64,000 bases of DNA from Mesorhizobium sp. B2-4-15. GTDB lineage: Bacteria; Pseudomonadota; Alphaproteobacteria; Rhizobiales; Rhizobiaceae. Positions 1-8,486 of the stretch are shown here, in pieces. The position numbers and the translations under genes are program-made. The stretch spans positions 176,129 through 240,128 of the forward strand of contig NZ_VFUZ01000008.1 of assembly GCF_006658505.1 (NCBI RefSeq). The letters run 5' to 3'. The notes under the pieces are model-generated. The model was not told where the DNA came from, made no database searches, and saw only the letters and a list, made by a program, of their open reading frames with translations. Positions within the stretch are counted from its first letter, which is position 1; every line of letters starts with the position of its first letter.

Positions 1-66
1 CTAAAGACTGACACTTGACCGGCGCTCGGCCACAGGCTTCAGTACTGTTCCGCTGGCTCTCGGGGT

Positions 67-612
67 GTGGCAGCCATGGCCAATGAACTCGGATACAGAA
101 CGGCACGGGATTTGTTTCTTGCTTGTCCCGCCATCGCCAGGGACATGAAATCGCTGGCCACCGGTCAGCCGCCGCTTGACTTTTGCCGTGCCCTGCTTGC
201 CGGGCGCGTGCCGGAAGAAGCCGTCACGTTCTGCGCCTATCTCCTGCCCGAGCGAGCCGCCGTCTGGTGGGGACATGAATGCCTGAGCAATCTCGTTGAA
301 CTCCTCGCGGACGGGGATCTGGAATTGCTGGCGCTTGTCCACGACCGCGTCGGCGAACCTGACAATCCTCACCATCAAGCCGCCCTGAGCAATGCCCTGG
401 ACCTGCCGCCGGCGACGCCGGCCGCCTGGATCGCATTGGCGGCGGTGTGGCGTGAGCCGACCCTCAACATGGTATCGACCGGATTTCCTGCCGCCCACGC
501 CGTCAATGCCGGAATTCTGGCCGGGCTCGCCCGCGCCTCGCAGGACGACCGGTTCACCGTGCTTTCCGCCTTTGTCGAAATGGGCATCCAGATGGCGGAG
601 ATGGAGGCGTAA
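67..612 (+). CDS. DUF6931-type protein of unknown function
   Basis: The 181-residue product is soluble, with no signal peptide or membrane segment. I place it in the DUF6931 group by recall of the conserved tract 'VTFCAYLLPERAAVWWGHEC' (residues about 54-73) and a later Trp-rich segment; no biochemical role is known to me. The frame is closed upstream by a TGA at 16-18. GTG at 67 and ATG at 76 are both possible starts and neither has a strong ribosome site. Members of this group are often found near type VI secretion genes, but no such genes are visible here. It converges with the caspase gene that ends at 660. The open frame is certain; the family name is moderately sure. Confidence 0.7.
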   Translation: MAAMANELGYRTARDLFLACPAIARDMKSLATGQPPLDFCRALLAGRVPEEAVTFCAYLLPERAAVWWGHECLSNLVELLADGDLELLALVHDRVGEPDNPHHQAALSNALDLPPATPAAWIALAAVWREPTLNMVSTGFPAAHAVNAGILAGLARASQDDRFTVLSAFVEMGIQMAEMEA

Positions 613-659
613 CGGCTTTCGCCGATCCCTACTCGCCGTCAGCTGGCATCAGGCCAGTA

Positions 660-1898
660 TCAGCGGCAACCGCCTTGTGCCCATCTGGCCAGAGCGACCT
701 TGAAGCGGGTACCGAGCGGATGCTGCAGGCGCAGGACCGAGACGTCGTTGGCGGCGAAATTCTTCGCCTGCTCGCACAATCTTGCTTCGTTCCACTCATG
801 GCAGGTGTCGCAGTGCTTGCCTTCCCAAACCGACTTGTCGAGGCCTTCCACCGGACTGAAAAGTGGTTCGCTCCTGATCAACTGGGCGATGCTCTTGCCG
901 TCGATCGCCGGGTCGCCGAACTTGACGGGACGATCGAAAAGAATCGGGCCGTCAGTCGCGAGCTTAGGGATTTTCGCGCGTAGAAGATCGAGCGCAAGCT
1001 GGTCGTCGGCCTGGCCTGACGACGCGCCGGTGTTGCGGGTTCCGGAGCCGGCTTCAGCCGGCGGAACGCTGGCCTCGCCGACGATCAGCGGCGCGTTGAG
1101 ATCGACCTTGTGCAGGACAACCTCGGTGGTCAAGGAAACATTGATCCAGGGGCGTTGCTTGCCGGCGGTCGCCTTGAAGACGTCGCTGGTCACCCTGTTC
1201 ATCGCTTCGGTGATGGAGACATTTGATTCTCCAATGTGCTGGAGCAATGCCGTCGTGAAGGGCGAGTGGTCGCCGGAGCCATCATAGGCGAGCTGGTTGG
1301 GACTGGCCGCGAAGGCGACAAGCGTTCCCGCGCCGCCATTCTCGATCGGAATTTCCGCAAGACCGCTGCTTGCACCTTTGATGCCCGCGGTCTTTGCCAG
1401 CACATCGGCCAACGGATTGTCGCGGCATGCGTCCAGGAACACCAGCCTTATGCTTGTCTCGCGAGACATCTGGCGCAGGATGAAATCGACGGACACGGTC
1501 TCAAAGTCGAGCGAGGTCTCGTCCTCCAGCGCGGCATCCACCGGAAGCAGATAGTTCTTGCCTGAAACCTGCAAGCCGTGGCCGGCATAGAAGAAAAGCG
1601 CCACATCGGCGCCGCGCACCTGCTTGGCGAACTGGGCGACCGTAGCCTGGGTTTGCTGCTTGGTGAGGTCGAAGCCGGAGATCACCTCGAAACCAAGGTT
1701 CTGCAAGCGCTCGGCCATCGCCTGGGCATCGCGCACGGGGTTGGCGAGCGGCGCGGCGTGCTGGTACTGCGAGTTGCCGAGCACGAGCGCGACCCGGCGC
1801 TCGGCGCTGGCGGCGGTCAAGGTCAAAAGCAAGACAAGGGCGGCAAGACCGGCGCCGCGAAGCAAGCCGGCGCAAAACGCTATTGGACGGCAGCCCAC
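660..1898 (-). CDS. Periplasmic caspase-fold (peptidase C14) protein with a C-terminal CxxCH motif
   Basis: The 412-residue product begins with a signal peptide (hydrophobic core ending TAASA) followed by a caspase/metacaspase p20-like domain. The catalytic dyad appears intact: His107 in YAGHG and Cys158 in LDACRDNP. After about residue 250 comes a low-complexity linker, and the C-terminus carries CDTCH at about 363-367 with further cysteines, which could bind haem c or a metal. I chose GTG at 1898 because GAGGT lies just before it and overlaps the TGA of the upstream YceI/OmpA gene, so the two are probably translationally coupled. The open frame continues upstream through that gene, but there it is only a shadow. 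The substrate is unknown; an envelope protease or scaffold role is inferred. Confidence 0.85.
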   Translation of the reverse strand: MGCRPIAFCAGLLRGAGLAALVLLLTLTAASAERRVALVLGNSQYQHAAPLANPVRDAQAMAERLQNLGFEVISGFDLTKQQTQATVAQFAKQVRGADVALFFYAGHGLQVSGKNYLLPVDAALEDETSLDFETVSVDFILRQMSRETSIRLVFLDACRDNPLADVLAKTAGIKGASSGLAEIPIENGGAGTLVAFAASPNQLAYDGSGDHSPFTTALLQHIGESNVSITEAMNRVTSDVFKATAGKQRPWINVSLTTEVVLHKVDLNAPLIVGEASVPPAEAGSGTRNTGASSGQADDQLALDLLRAKIPKLATDGPILFDRPVKFGDPAIDGKSIAQLIRSEPLFSPVEGLDKSVWEGKHCDTCHEWNEARLCEQAKNFAANDVSVLRLQHPLGTRFKVALARWAQGGCR

Positions 1899-1905
1899 CC
1901 CGACC

Positions 1906-3006
1906 TCAGTTCGCGAGCTTCGTGGCGGAGAATTCGATCCGCCGATTGAGCGCCTTGTTCTTTGGTGTGTCGTTGGCGGCAACCGGCCGATCCTCGCCAT
2001 AGCCGGCGGCACTGATCTGGCTGCGCGGCACGCCGTCGGCGACCAACGCATTGGCAACCGCCTGGGCGCGCCGTTCCGAAAGCGTTTTGTTTGCCTCGGG
2101 CGATCCGTCGGAGTCGGTGTAGCCGGACACTTCGACCTTGAGCGTTGGACACTTGCCGACGACACCTTCGACCTCCGCCAGCAGCGGACGGCTCTTGGCA
2201 TCGAGCCTGACGCTTGCCGGGCGGAAGTAGATGGCGCCGGTGCGCGACAGCACGGCAAACCGGTTGAGGCACTCCTCATCGCTGAAATTGGTCCTCGCGG
2301 CATCGGTGGCCACCGGACCGACGTCGGCGGCAGCAGCGACGGTCTGCACCGCGGCCGGCTTGCTGCCATCCGCGGCAAAGACAAAATCGAAGGACACCGA
2401 GGCGGTGGGCACTATGTTCGTCACATTGGCGGCCTGCTGCAGCTTGTCGACGTTCGGCAGCAGGCCGAAATCCTCGACATGCACCGCGACGGGAGCCTCG
2501 GAAGCGACGGAGACCTGAGTGTCGCTGATCATGGTCACGACGACGCTCGCCTCCAGATCCTTGTCGACGCCGTGCAGGCTCAGCCGGAACGGCATGGTTG
2601 CCTTGATCCGGCGTTTGACCGGCAAGTCGGCAAATGCGGCCGGGTCCACCTTCGCCGTCAGCTCGGCCGTCGGATACTTGAATGTCTCGAAGAAAAGGAA
2701 GCGCATGCGAACATTGCGGAGGTCGACGCCCGTGTCGACGGAATTGAGATCGAAGCTGATCTTGGCGTCGCCGGCGGAGCTCAGCGTGCCGGTGATGTTC
2801 CTGATCTTGTTGGTCTCGACGATCGTGTTCTTCTTGACCGATTGATAGGTGAGCACCGAGGCGGCAGGATCGAGCGTCCAGTTCGCCGCGGCGCTCGCGG
2901 TTTGCACACCGAAGGCGAGCAAACCGAGCAGCACGGCGATCAGCCCAACTCGCCGGTCAGCGGACTTCGGCCGCGCTTTGCGCCAGAATGCTACGACTTC
3001 GAACAT
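1906..3006 (-). CDS. YceI-like domain fused to OmpA C-terminal peptidoglycan-binding domain
   Basis: This 366-residue envelope protein has an N-terminal membrane/signal segment (about residues 20-40). A YceI-type lipocalin-like domain follows (about 42-210, beginning NWTLDPAASVLTY and including FFETFKYPTAEL). The C-terminal OmpA-like domain (about 245-366) contains SGYTDSDGSPEANKTLSERR and GYGEDRPVA, the usual peptidoglycan-binding signature. It therefore probably sits in the periplasm anchored to the wall. Its stop codon overlaps the ribosome site of the following caspase gene, which suggests the two work together. The fusion is unusual because YceI and OmpA domains normally occur in separate proteins. 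The start is the first ATG before the hydrophobic segment. Confidence 0.85.
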   Translation of the reverse strand: MFEVVAFWRKARPKSADRRVGLIAVLLGLLAFGVQTASAAANWTLDPAASVLTYQSVKKNTIVETNKIRNITGTLSSAGDAKISFDLNSVDTGVDLRNVRMRFLFFETFKYPTAELTAKVDPAAFADLPVKRRIKATMPFRLSLHGVDKDLEASVVVTMISDTQVSVASEAPVAVHVEDFGLLPNVDKLQQAANVTNIVPTASVSFDFVFAADGSKPAAVQTVAAAADVGPVATDAARTNFSDEECLNRFAVLSRTGAIYFRPASVRLDAKSRPLLAEVEGVVGKCPTLKVEVSGYTDSDGSPEANKTLSERRAQAVANALVADGVPRSQISAAGYGEDRPVAANDTPKNKALNRRIEFSATKLAN

Positions 3007-3194
3007 GGAACGCCCCCGCCAGGACTACCCGATCTCGATACCGGCACGAGACGGGAGCATAGAGCACTCGCCCTTGCTTGGCGAGCGGTTCTAGCCGTCG
3101 TGCGCGGTTGAAGACGCATGCCATGCAATCATCCACTGCGAGAGCGTCGTCACAGTCCGAGCGCGGCGATCAGCGAGTTCAGTGAAACTTTTGG

Positions 3195-3503
3195 TCAGCC
3201 TCCCCAGCCGCCACCGCCGCCGCCGCTGTTTCCGCCGCTGTTGCCACCACTATTGCCACCACTATTGCCGCCCCCTATGACCGGTAAGACCGGGGGCGGA
3301 GATTCAGGTGTTTCCCCAACGGGTTTGATCAGTTTCTTGGCAACGACAACCTTTGGCGCGGTCGTCGTGCGAATGACCTTCGTCTTGTGTTTCACCGTGG
3401 GGGTCGGCTCGGCTCTGGGCGTCACGGTCGTGCACCCCGCGACAGCCAGAGCGCCTGATAGGATCGCTGCGACGATTGCGTGTTTTTTCGATGCCCAGCC
3501 CAC
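3195..3503 (-). CDS. Small lipoprotein with Gly/Ser/Asn repeat tail
   Basis: The 102-residue product starts at a GTG at 3503, preceded by GGAGG at a spacing of 7 bases; upstream codons in the same frame lack support and overlap the neighbouring gene. It has a signal peptide ending in a lipobox (AVAGC), so the mature protein is a lipid-anchored envelope protein starting at Cys. A basic, Thr/Lys-rich middle leads to a tail of GGNS-type repeats ending in a glycine run. No enzymatic domain is visible. It lies only 19 bases after the caspase/Sel1 gene and in the same direction, so the two are likely co-transcribed. Function unknown. Confidence 0.75.
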   Translation of the reverse strand: MGWASKKHAIVAAILSGALAVAGCTTVTPRAEPTPTVKHKTKVIRTTTAPKVVVAKKLIKPVGETPESPPPVLPVIGGGNSGGNSGGNSGGNSGGGGGGWGG

Positions 3504-3522
3504 CGTATTGCCTCCACATTGA

Positions 3523-6072
3523 TCAGAACAAGTCCCGCCGCGGGTTGGCTTGTTCCCAGACCGCCCTGGCTGTCTTGACCAGTCGATCGTCCAACGTGCC
3601 GTCCGCCGAAATCTTCGATTTGAGGTCCTCACGCATCCGCTTCAGAGCCGCCGTCTTGGCCTTGGCTCCGAACTTCGCCAGACTGCTCCTGGCATCCGGA
3701 ATTTCGTTGTGCAGATCGAGCGCGGCGGCGAAAGCAAGGTAACGCACCGCCACGGCCTGGTCCGCCTTGTCACCCCTCTGCATCTCCAGAGCCGCGCGGT
3801 CATACGCGGCCGACTGATCGCCGCGATCGGTCGCCAGCTCGAATAGCCTTTGTGCTTCTGCAAGATCCTGCTGCACGCCGACACCGTCCCTGTACATGCG
3901 CGCAAGGCTCCCGGGGGCATAGGGTTGGCCGAGATCCATGGACTTCTGAAAAAGCGAGAGTGCTGTCTTCGGGTCCTTCTCGACCCCCGTGCCGGCGAGA
4001 TAATTGCGGCCGAGCAAGTTCATCGAATACATGTCCTGTCGCTCGACGCCAGCTTTGAGGAAGGCCACGGCGCGAGCTGGATCGGCAGGCACGCCATTGC
4101 GACCTTCCGTGAAGATCGCCGCAAGATCGTTCATCGCATAGGTGTGCCCCATCGCCGCCGCCTTCAGCAGCAGGTCCAGCCCCTTGGTGCTGTCACGCTC
4201 GACACCGTAGCCGTTGAACAAGGCGCGGCCCCACGAGGTCATCCCATAGGGGTCCCCCTTGTCGGACGCTGCAGCGTAGAAGGTATTGGCCTGCTTGCGA
4301 TTGACGGGCATGCCCGTTCCCGTCGCGTTGAGGTAGCCAAGCTCGAACACCGCGCGGACGTGCCCCTTGTCGGCAGCCTCCTGGATCGCCTTCTTGGCCT
4401 CATCGACCTTGCCGACCGCAAGCAGCGCCCGACCGAGCTGGTAGCGGAAGCGAGCGACGTCCGGATAGGCTTTCACCGCCGCCCGGCAGACGTCAACGGC
4501 GTTGCTGCTGATTTGGTTCGGCAGCAGGCCGGGGACGACGCCCTGCAGGTCAAGAGGCTCACCGGCCTCCCTATCGCAGGCATCGACGGTTGGTGACAGC
4601 TTCATCGTCGCCGGCTTCGACGAAGCGTTGTCAGCCCTGATTTCAAAGCCGACTATCAGTGGTTTGACGGCGCCAATCTGGGGTTCGTAGCGCAGGTGGT
4701 CGACTTCATCGGCCATCAGGCTCGAATCCGGAGACAAGGTCCGATCCGGCAGGGATAGCGTGCCGGTTGCCGGGTAGCTCGCAAGCTTCAGGCTGACCGC
4801 GGGATCCTTGGTCGGGAAATCCAGCTTCAAGGGAACCGGGCCCACGCCGACGGGAACCTGTACGTCACGGTTTTCGATCGCTTCGGCGGCGCCGGTAATG
4901 TGAATGCCTCGTTCCACCACTTCCTGTTTCTGCTCGGACTCGAGCGAGGCCACGAGTTGCTTGCCCTCGGCGCCCTCCCCATCCTTGACCCGGAACACCA
5001 GGATGCCTTGCGATTCGCCGCCCCAATTGTCGCGCGTTGCATAGGCCAGCATGTCGACTTCTTCCTGAGCGCCAGCACCCTTGGGCACCTCCATCTCCAA
5101 TCGCGGGAGATCCTTGCCGGCGATCGGCTGACCCGCCGCTACCGGCTTGCCATCCAAGATCAGACGCCCCAATGCCGGCGGTCTCTCGATGCTGACGGTG
5201 ACCGCGCCGCCATCGACATCGACCGGCTCCGGCAGGTCGAGCGCGACGGGGCCGACGCCAGACGGCACGACCTTTTCCAGTACCGGCGGCAGTGCGGGCC
5301 GGCTGGTGCGACGCATAAGGACGACCTCGTCGATCAGCGATGAGTTTTCCCAAGGCACCTGCTTGCCGGCCGTAGCCTCGACCACATCACGGCGAACGGC
5401 CGCCATCACCGAGCGTATCTCCTGGTTCGGCGCCAGCGCGCGACGGGAGAAGGCGGAGGAAAAAGGACTGAGATCGCCACTTCCGTCATAAGCGACAGCA
5501 CCGGGTTCGGTGGCGAAGGCTATAAGCGTGTTCAGCGAACTTCTCACCTGCGCAAGGCCGGTGTCGCCGGCAGTGATCAGCTGGTCTCGCAACCAATAGT
5601 CCTTGCGCGGAAACGGATTGTTGCGGCAGGCGTCGAGGATGATCACCTGGATCTTCGATTTCGCGCGCAACTGCTGCAGCACATCATCGAGCTTTACGGC
5701 CTGCACCTCAATGTCAGCCGCGTTCCTGAGCGATGCATCGACCGGGATCAGGAAATTTTCACCGCCGATCTGAAACCCATGGCCAGAATAGTACACGACA
5801 GCAAGATTAGCGCCGTCCGCCGCCGCAAGGTAGTTGCGGAATTGCTTTTCGAATTCGATCTTGGTGAGATCCTTGGCGACGAACACGTCGAATCCGGCCA
5901 GCCGGAAGGTGTTCGATACGTCGTCGGCGTCCTTCTCCGGATTCTTCAGAGCCGGAATTTCGCGGTACTCGGAATTGCCGATGACAAGCGCAACCCTTCG
6001 ATCAGCGCAAGCTTGGAACGCCGTGAAGCTCGCGAGGATCAGGGCCGCAATGAACGCACAACATCGCAGCAT
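3523..6072 (-). CDS. Secreted caspase-fold (peptidase C14) protein with Sel1-like repeats
   Basis: The 849-residue protein has a signal peptide (residues 1-23) and a caspase-like domain (about 24-250). The catalytic pair is preserved: His98 in YYSGHG and Cys149 in LDACRNNPF. A beta-rich middle region (about 270-480) has no family I recognise. The C-terminal part (about 500-800) is made of Sel1/TPR-like repeats, e.g. AVFELGYLNATGTG, GMTSWGRALFNGYG and YAPGSLARMYRDGVG, which usually bind proteins. It is a paralogue of the shorter caspase protein at 660-1898. Both are exported, which is unlike cytosolic metacaspases. A small lipoprotein gene follows directly. Confidence 0.88.
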   Translation of the reverse strand: MLRCCAFIAALILASFTAFQACADRRVALVIGNSEYREIPALKNPEKDADDVSNTFRLAGFDVFVAKDLTKIEFEKQFRNYLAAADGANLAVVYYSGHGFQIGGENFLIPVDASLRNAADIEVQAVKLDDVLQQLRAKSKIQVIILDACRNNPFPRKDYWLRDQLITAGDTGLAQVRSSLNTLIAFATEPGAVAYDGSGDLSPFSSAFSRRALAPNQEIRSVMAAVRRDVVEATAGKQVPWENSSLIDEVVLMRRTSRPALPPVLEKVVPSGVGPVALDLPEPVDVDGGAVTVSIERPPALGRLILDGKPVAAGQPIAGKDLPRLEMEVPKGAGAQEEVDMLAYATRDNWGGESQGILVFRVKDGEGAEGKQLVASLESEQKQEVVERGIHITGAAEAIENRDVQVPVGVGPVPLKLDFPTKDPAVSLKLASYPATGTLSLPDRTLSPDSSLMADEVDHLRYEPQIGAVKPLIVGFEIRADNASSKPATMKLSPTVDACDREAGEPLDLQGVVPGLLPNQISSNAVDVCRAAVKAYPDVARFRYQLGRALLAVGKVDEAKKAIQEAADKGHVRAVFELGYLNATGTGMPVNRKQANTFYAAASDKGDPYGMTSWGRALFNGYGVERDSTKGLDLLLKAAAMGHTYAMNDLAAIFTEGRNGVPADPARAVAFLKAGVERQDMYSMNLLGRNYLAGTGVEKDPKTALSLFQKSMDLGQPYAPGSLARMYRDGVGVQQDLAEAQRLFELATDRGDQSAAYDRAALEMQRGDKADQAVAVRYLAFAAALDLHNEIPDARSSLAKFGAKAKTAALKRMREDLKSKISADGTLDDRLVKTARAVWEQANPRRDLF

Positions 6073-6379
6073 GGCTCATCCTTAACTGCTGGTGACCTGT
6101 CGGGCCACAAGACACAGCTCGTGACGCCGCGGTCCGTTAAAGACTTCACATCCGCCGAAACGGCAAGGCACGAAGGCACCCGCGATGGCTGGCAGATGCC
6201 GCACCCAATCAACTGCTAAAATAACCCAGTGGCGTGGGTACCGCAATAAGCCTGGGCGAATTCGACGTCGGGCCCGGAGAGTGCTTGGCACTGGCTGTGC
6301 GCTTTCAATAGCTTGTTCACCCGATCCCGACATGGGCGTCTGAACTTGTCGAAGATTCGGCGGTTCTCGGAAGGAGCGG
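6073..6379. other. Intergenic stretch, nothing recognised
   Basis: This stretch between the caspase/Sel1 gene and a decayed small gene should hold the promoter of the caspase gene. I see no RNA gene or convincing open frame; the long minus-strand frame across it has shadow-like, Arg/Pro-rich composition. Confidence 0.4.
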
Positions 6380-6685
6380 ATGAACGTCCATGAGAATGCC
6401 CGTCCGACGCGGCGCGGTCGAGATCGAATTGCAAGGTAGCTCGAGAGCGGGCAAACGCCGGAGGCCATTAAGCCGCAACGAGCTGAGCAATAGGTTGCGG
6501 CATGCTTCGCCTCTCGTGCTCGCCAGACCGACGTAGCAATTGCAGCGGCAATCGTAGGCCTGATGCTTGCTGCGGCCACCGGTCTGGCTGACTACGGCGC
6601 CTTTCAGAGGCTGCGCTGGGATTTCGGGAGCGATGATCTAGATGATGATGATCTCGATGATCTAGTGAGACTATTCCGTGTCTGA
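6380..6685 (+). pseudogene. Probable decayed small membrane protein gene
   Basis: AAGGAG at 6371-6376 stands well placed before an ATG at 6380, but the frame ends after 19 codons. Continuous protein-like sequence can be followed only by changing frame twice: first MNVHENARPTRRG, then a basic stretch containing SRNELSNRLRHASP, then a hydrophobic segment AIAAAIVGLMLAAATGLAD followed by an Asp-rich tail. Together these would make a roughly 95-residue protein with one membrane helix. The final frame stops at 6683-6685, inside the ribosome site of the next gene. The tail is encoded by a GATGAT-rich simple tract. I do not recognise a family; it may instead be fortuitous. Confidence 0.3.
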
Positions 6686-6695
6686 GGAGGTAATC

Positions 6696-7613
6696 ATGAA
6701 AGCAATCGTAGTGACGGACCAGGCTGCGGGAACGGCCGGGTTGAAGCTGGCGGAGCGGCCTGAGCCGCAGGCAGCGATAAACGACGTCGTCGTTCAGGTT
6801 CATGCGTCGGGATTCGTCCCAACTGAACTGGCGTGGCCCTCGACCTGGACCGATCGCCGCGACCGTGACCGAACACCGTCGATTCCCGGGCACGAGCTCG
6901 CCGGAATTGTCATCGCTCTCGGCTATGGCACCACGGGTCTGTCGCCGGGACAGCGGGTGTTCGGCCTGGCCGACTGGTACCGCGACGGCACCCTGGCCGA
7001 GTACATAGCCATCGAGGCGCGCAACCTTGCGCCGCTGCCGGGCGACATCGACTTCACGGTGGGCGCGAGCCTGCCGATCTCGGGCCTCACCGCGTGGCAG
7101 GGATTGTTCCAGCATGGCCGCCTTCGGGCGGGACAGAGCGTCCTCGCGCACGGCGCGGCCGGCGCGGTCGGTTCGATGGTGACGCAACTTGCACGAGAGG
7201 CCGGCGCCTATGTCATCGGCACCGGTCGCGCCGCCGACCGTCAGAAGGCGCTCGACTTCGGCGCGAACGAGTTCGTCGACCTCGACAACGATGCCCTGGG
7301 AGATGTCGGCGGAGTCGACCTGGTGTTCGATGTCATCGGGGGCGACATCCAGAAGCGGTCTGCAGCCCTGATCCGAGCCGGAGGTACGCTGGTGAGTGCC
7401 GTCGGACCGGCCGAGGCGCGGCGCGTGGATGTCCTGGCGGTCGACTTCGTCGTCGAGTCCGATCGTGCCCAACTGAGCGAGATCGTCCAGCGGGTGCGAG
7501 ACGGACGACTGCGGACGAATATCGGCAACATCGCGACCCTCGACGATGCGGTCGCCGCGCTCAACCCGACCGAGCGACGCAACGGGAAGACCGTCATCCG
7601 CGTTCGTCCGTGA
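6696..7613 (+). CDS. Zinc-independent NADPH:quinone-type oxidoreductase (MDR family)
   Basis: The 305-residue protein belongs to the medium-chain dehydrogenase/reductase superfamily. An N-terminal GroES-like domain contains GHELAGIV, and the nucleotide-binding Rossmann domain contains AHGAAGAVGSMVTQLAREAGA. The structural zinc cysteines are missing, as in quinone-oxidoreductase/enoyl-reductase members. It probably reduces quinones or activated alkenes with NADPH in the cytosol. The start is ATG 6696, with AGGAGG at 6685-6690, rather than the GTG six codons upstream. It stands alone, with pseudogenes on both sides. Confidence 0.88.
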   Translation: MKAIVVTDQAAGTAGLKLAERPEPQAAINDVVVQVHASGFVPTELAWPSTWTDRRDRDRTPSIPGHELAGIVIALGYGTTGLSPGQRVFGLADWYRDGTLAEYIAIEARNLAPLPGDIDFTVGASLPISGLTAWQGLFQHGRLRAGQSVLAHGAAGAVGSMVTQLAREAGAYVIGTGRAADRQKALDFGANEFVDLDNDALGDVGGVDLVFDVIGGDIQKRSAALIRAGGTLVSAVGPAEARRVDVLAVDFVVESDRAQLSEIVQRVRDGRLRTNIGNIATLDDAVAALNPTERRNGKTVIRVRP

Positions 7614-7677
7614 GCGAGCGACACGCGCCCATCAATGGTTCATGGTGGCGTGGACGCGGCTGGTGCGACGTTGCTCA

Positions 7678-7897
7678 TCTTGCCATGCAGGGCAACGCCG
7701 TTCACGACGATCTCGCCGGCCTGATGCGCCTCAAGGCGGTTGAAGCAGCGGATCAATGTCGACTTGCCGGAGCCTGAAGGCCCGCAGATGACGATGCGTT
7801 CACCCTTGTGGACGGTCAGGTTGATGTCCTTCAGCGCGTGGAACTGGCCGTACCATTTGGACACGGCCCTGGCTTCAATGATGGCTTGGGCGGTCAT
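7678..7897 (-). pseudogene. 5' fragment of an amino-acid ABC transporter ATPase gene
   Basis: Reading from ATG 7897, the protein begins exactly like the polar amino-acid ABC ATPases (AapP/GlnQ type): IEARAVSKWYGQFHALKDIN, Walker A GPSGSGKST, then RCFNRLEAHQAGEIVVNG. Homology stops after about 73 residues. The Q-loop, signature and Walker B are absent and the frame ends in unrelated sequence at 7640. About 70% of the gene is gone. The start codon overlaps the stop of a permease remnant directly upstream, the normal arrangement in such operons. Confidence 0.8.
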
Positions 7898-7950
7898 CGC
7901 ACCTTGCTCCTGGCATAGTGACGCTCGATCCGGGACTGGAGCAGGAAGCC
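7894..7950 (-). pseudogene. 3' fragment of an amino-acid ABC transporter permease gene
   Basis: The 18 codons before the TGA at 7894-7896 read GFLLQSRIERHYARSKVR, a C-terminus typical of AapM/GltK-type permeases. The TGA overlaps the ATG of the ATPase fragment (ATGA). Upstream the coding sense is lost, so this is the right-hand piece of a deleted permease gene. From 7951 to 8201 I see nothing else. Confidence 0.6.
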
Positions 7951-8201
7951 ACGATGTAGTGCCGTGCGCGACATCCGTTACGTTGTCGGATTGTGCGTCA
8001 GTTCTGCATTAGATCGGAATACTGGATATGGCCTCGATCGGAATCCTAAGCCGTATCGTCAGGGACGACACGAGAGAGAGTCATAACAGGCGATGAGCCC
8101 GTTCTGCCCTAAAAGCGCGGGGAACCCCAGCTCGTTCATCTGGACGGTCACTCTCCTCGACGATCGGGCTGGGCTTTCCTTGATCGAGACGGGCCCTGGA
8201 C

Positions 8202-8486
8202 CTAGCCGCCCATTTTCTTGGCCATCGCGCAGAATTCTGCGTGGGCCTTGTTAAGCGTGGTATCGCCGCAGTCTTTCAACACAGCCGTACGCTCGTCCGG
8301 TTTCATGGCCATCCAGGCGGTCTTGAAATCCGCTTCGGTCCTCAATGTTTTCATGCCGGCGTCAGTGAAGAACGGCGACATCTTGGCCGGGTCATCGAGT
8401 GCGGACGTGCCGGAACCGGCGGCTAATGCAGCACTACTCATCATTGCGAGCGCAACTGCGCCCAAGCTGAGCACCTTGAAGTTCAT
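8202..8486 (-). CDS. Small exported protein of unknown function
   Basis: The 94-residue product has a clear signal peptide (MNFKVLSLGAVALAMMSSAALA) and a mature part of about 72 residues with two cysteines (in KDCGD and EFCAM) that could form a disulfide in the periplasm. The mature part is predicted largely helical and has a lysine-rich end (MAKKMGG). The ATG at 8486 has GGAGG 8 bases upstream; an in-frame start ten codons earlier is less likely. I do not recognise a named family. It stands alone between transporter remnants and a gene-free stretch. Confidence 0.75.
   Translation of the reverse strand: MNFKVLSLGAVALAMMSSAALAAGSGTSALDDPAKMSPFFTDAGMKTLRTEADFKTAWMAMKPDERTAVLKDCGDTTLNKAHAEFCAMAKKMGG

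Noticed and set aside
660..2384. 574-residue version of the caspase gene
   Set aside because: The first 160 codons lie antisense-frame inside the YceI/OmpA gene and have Arg/Pro/Ser-rich shadow composition. The signal peptide and ribosome site support GTG 1898.
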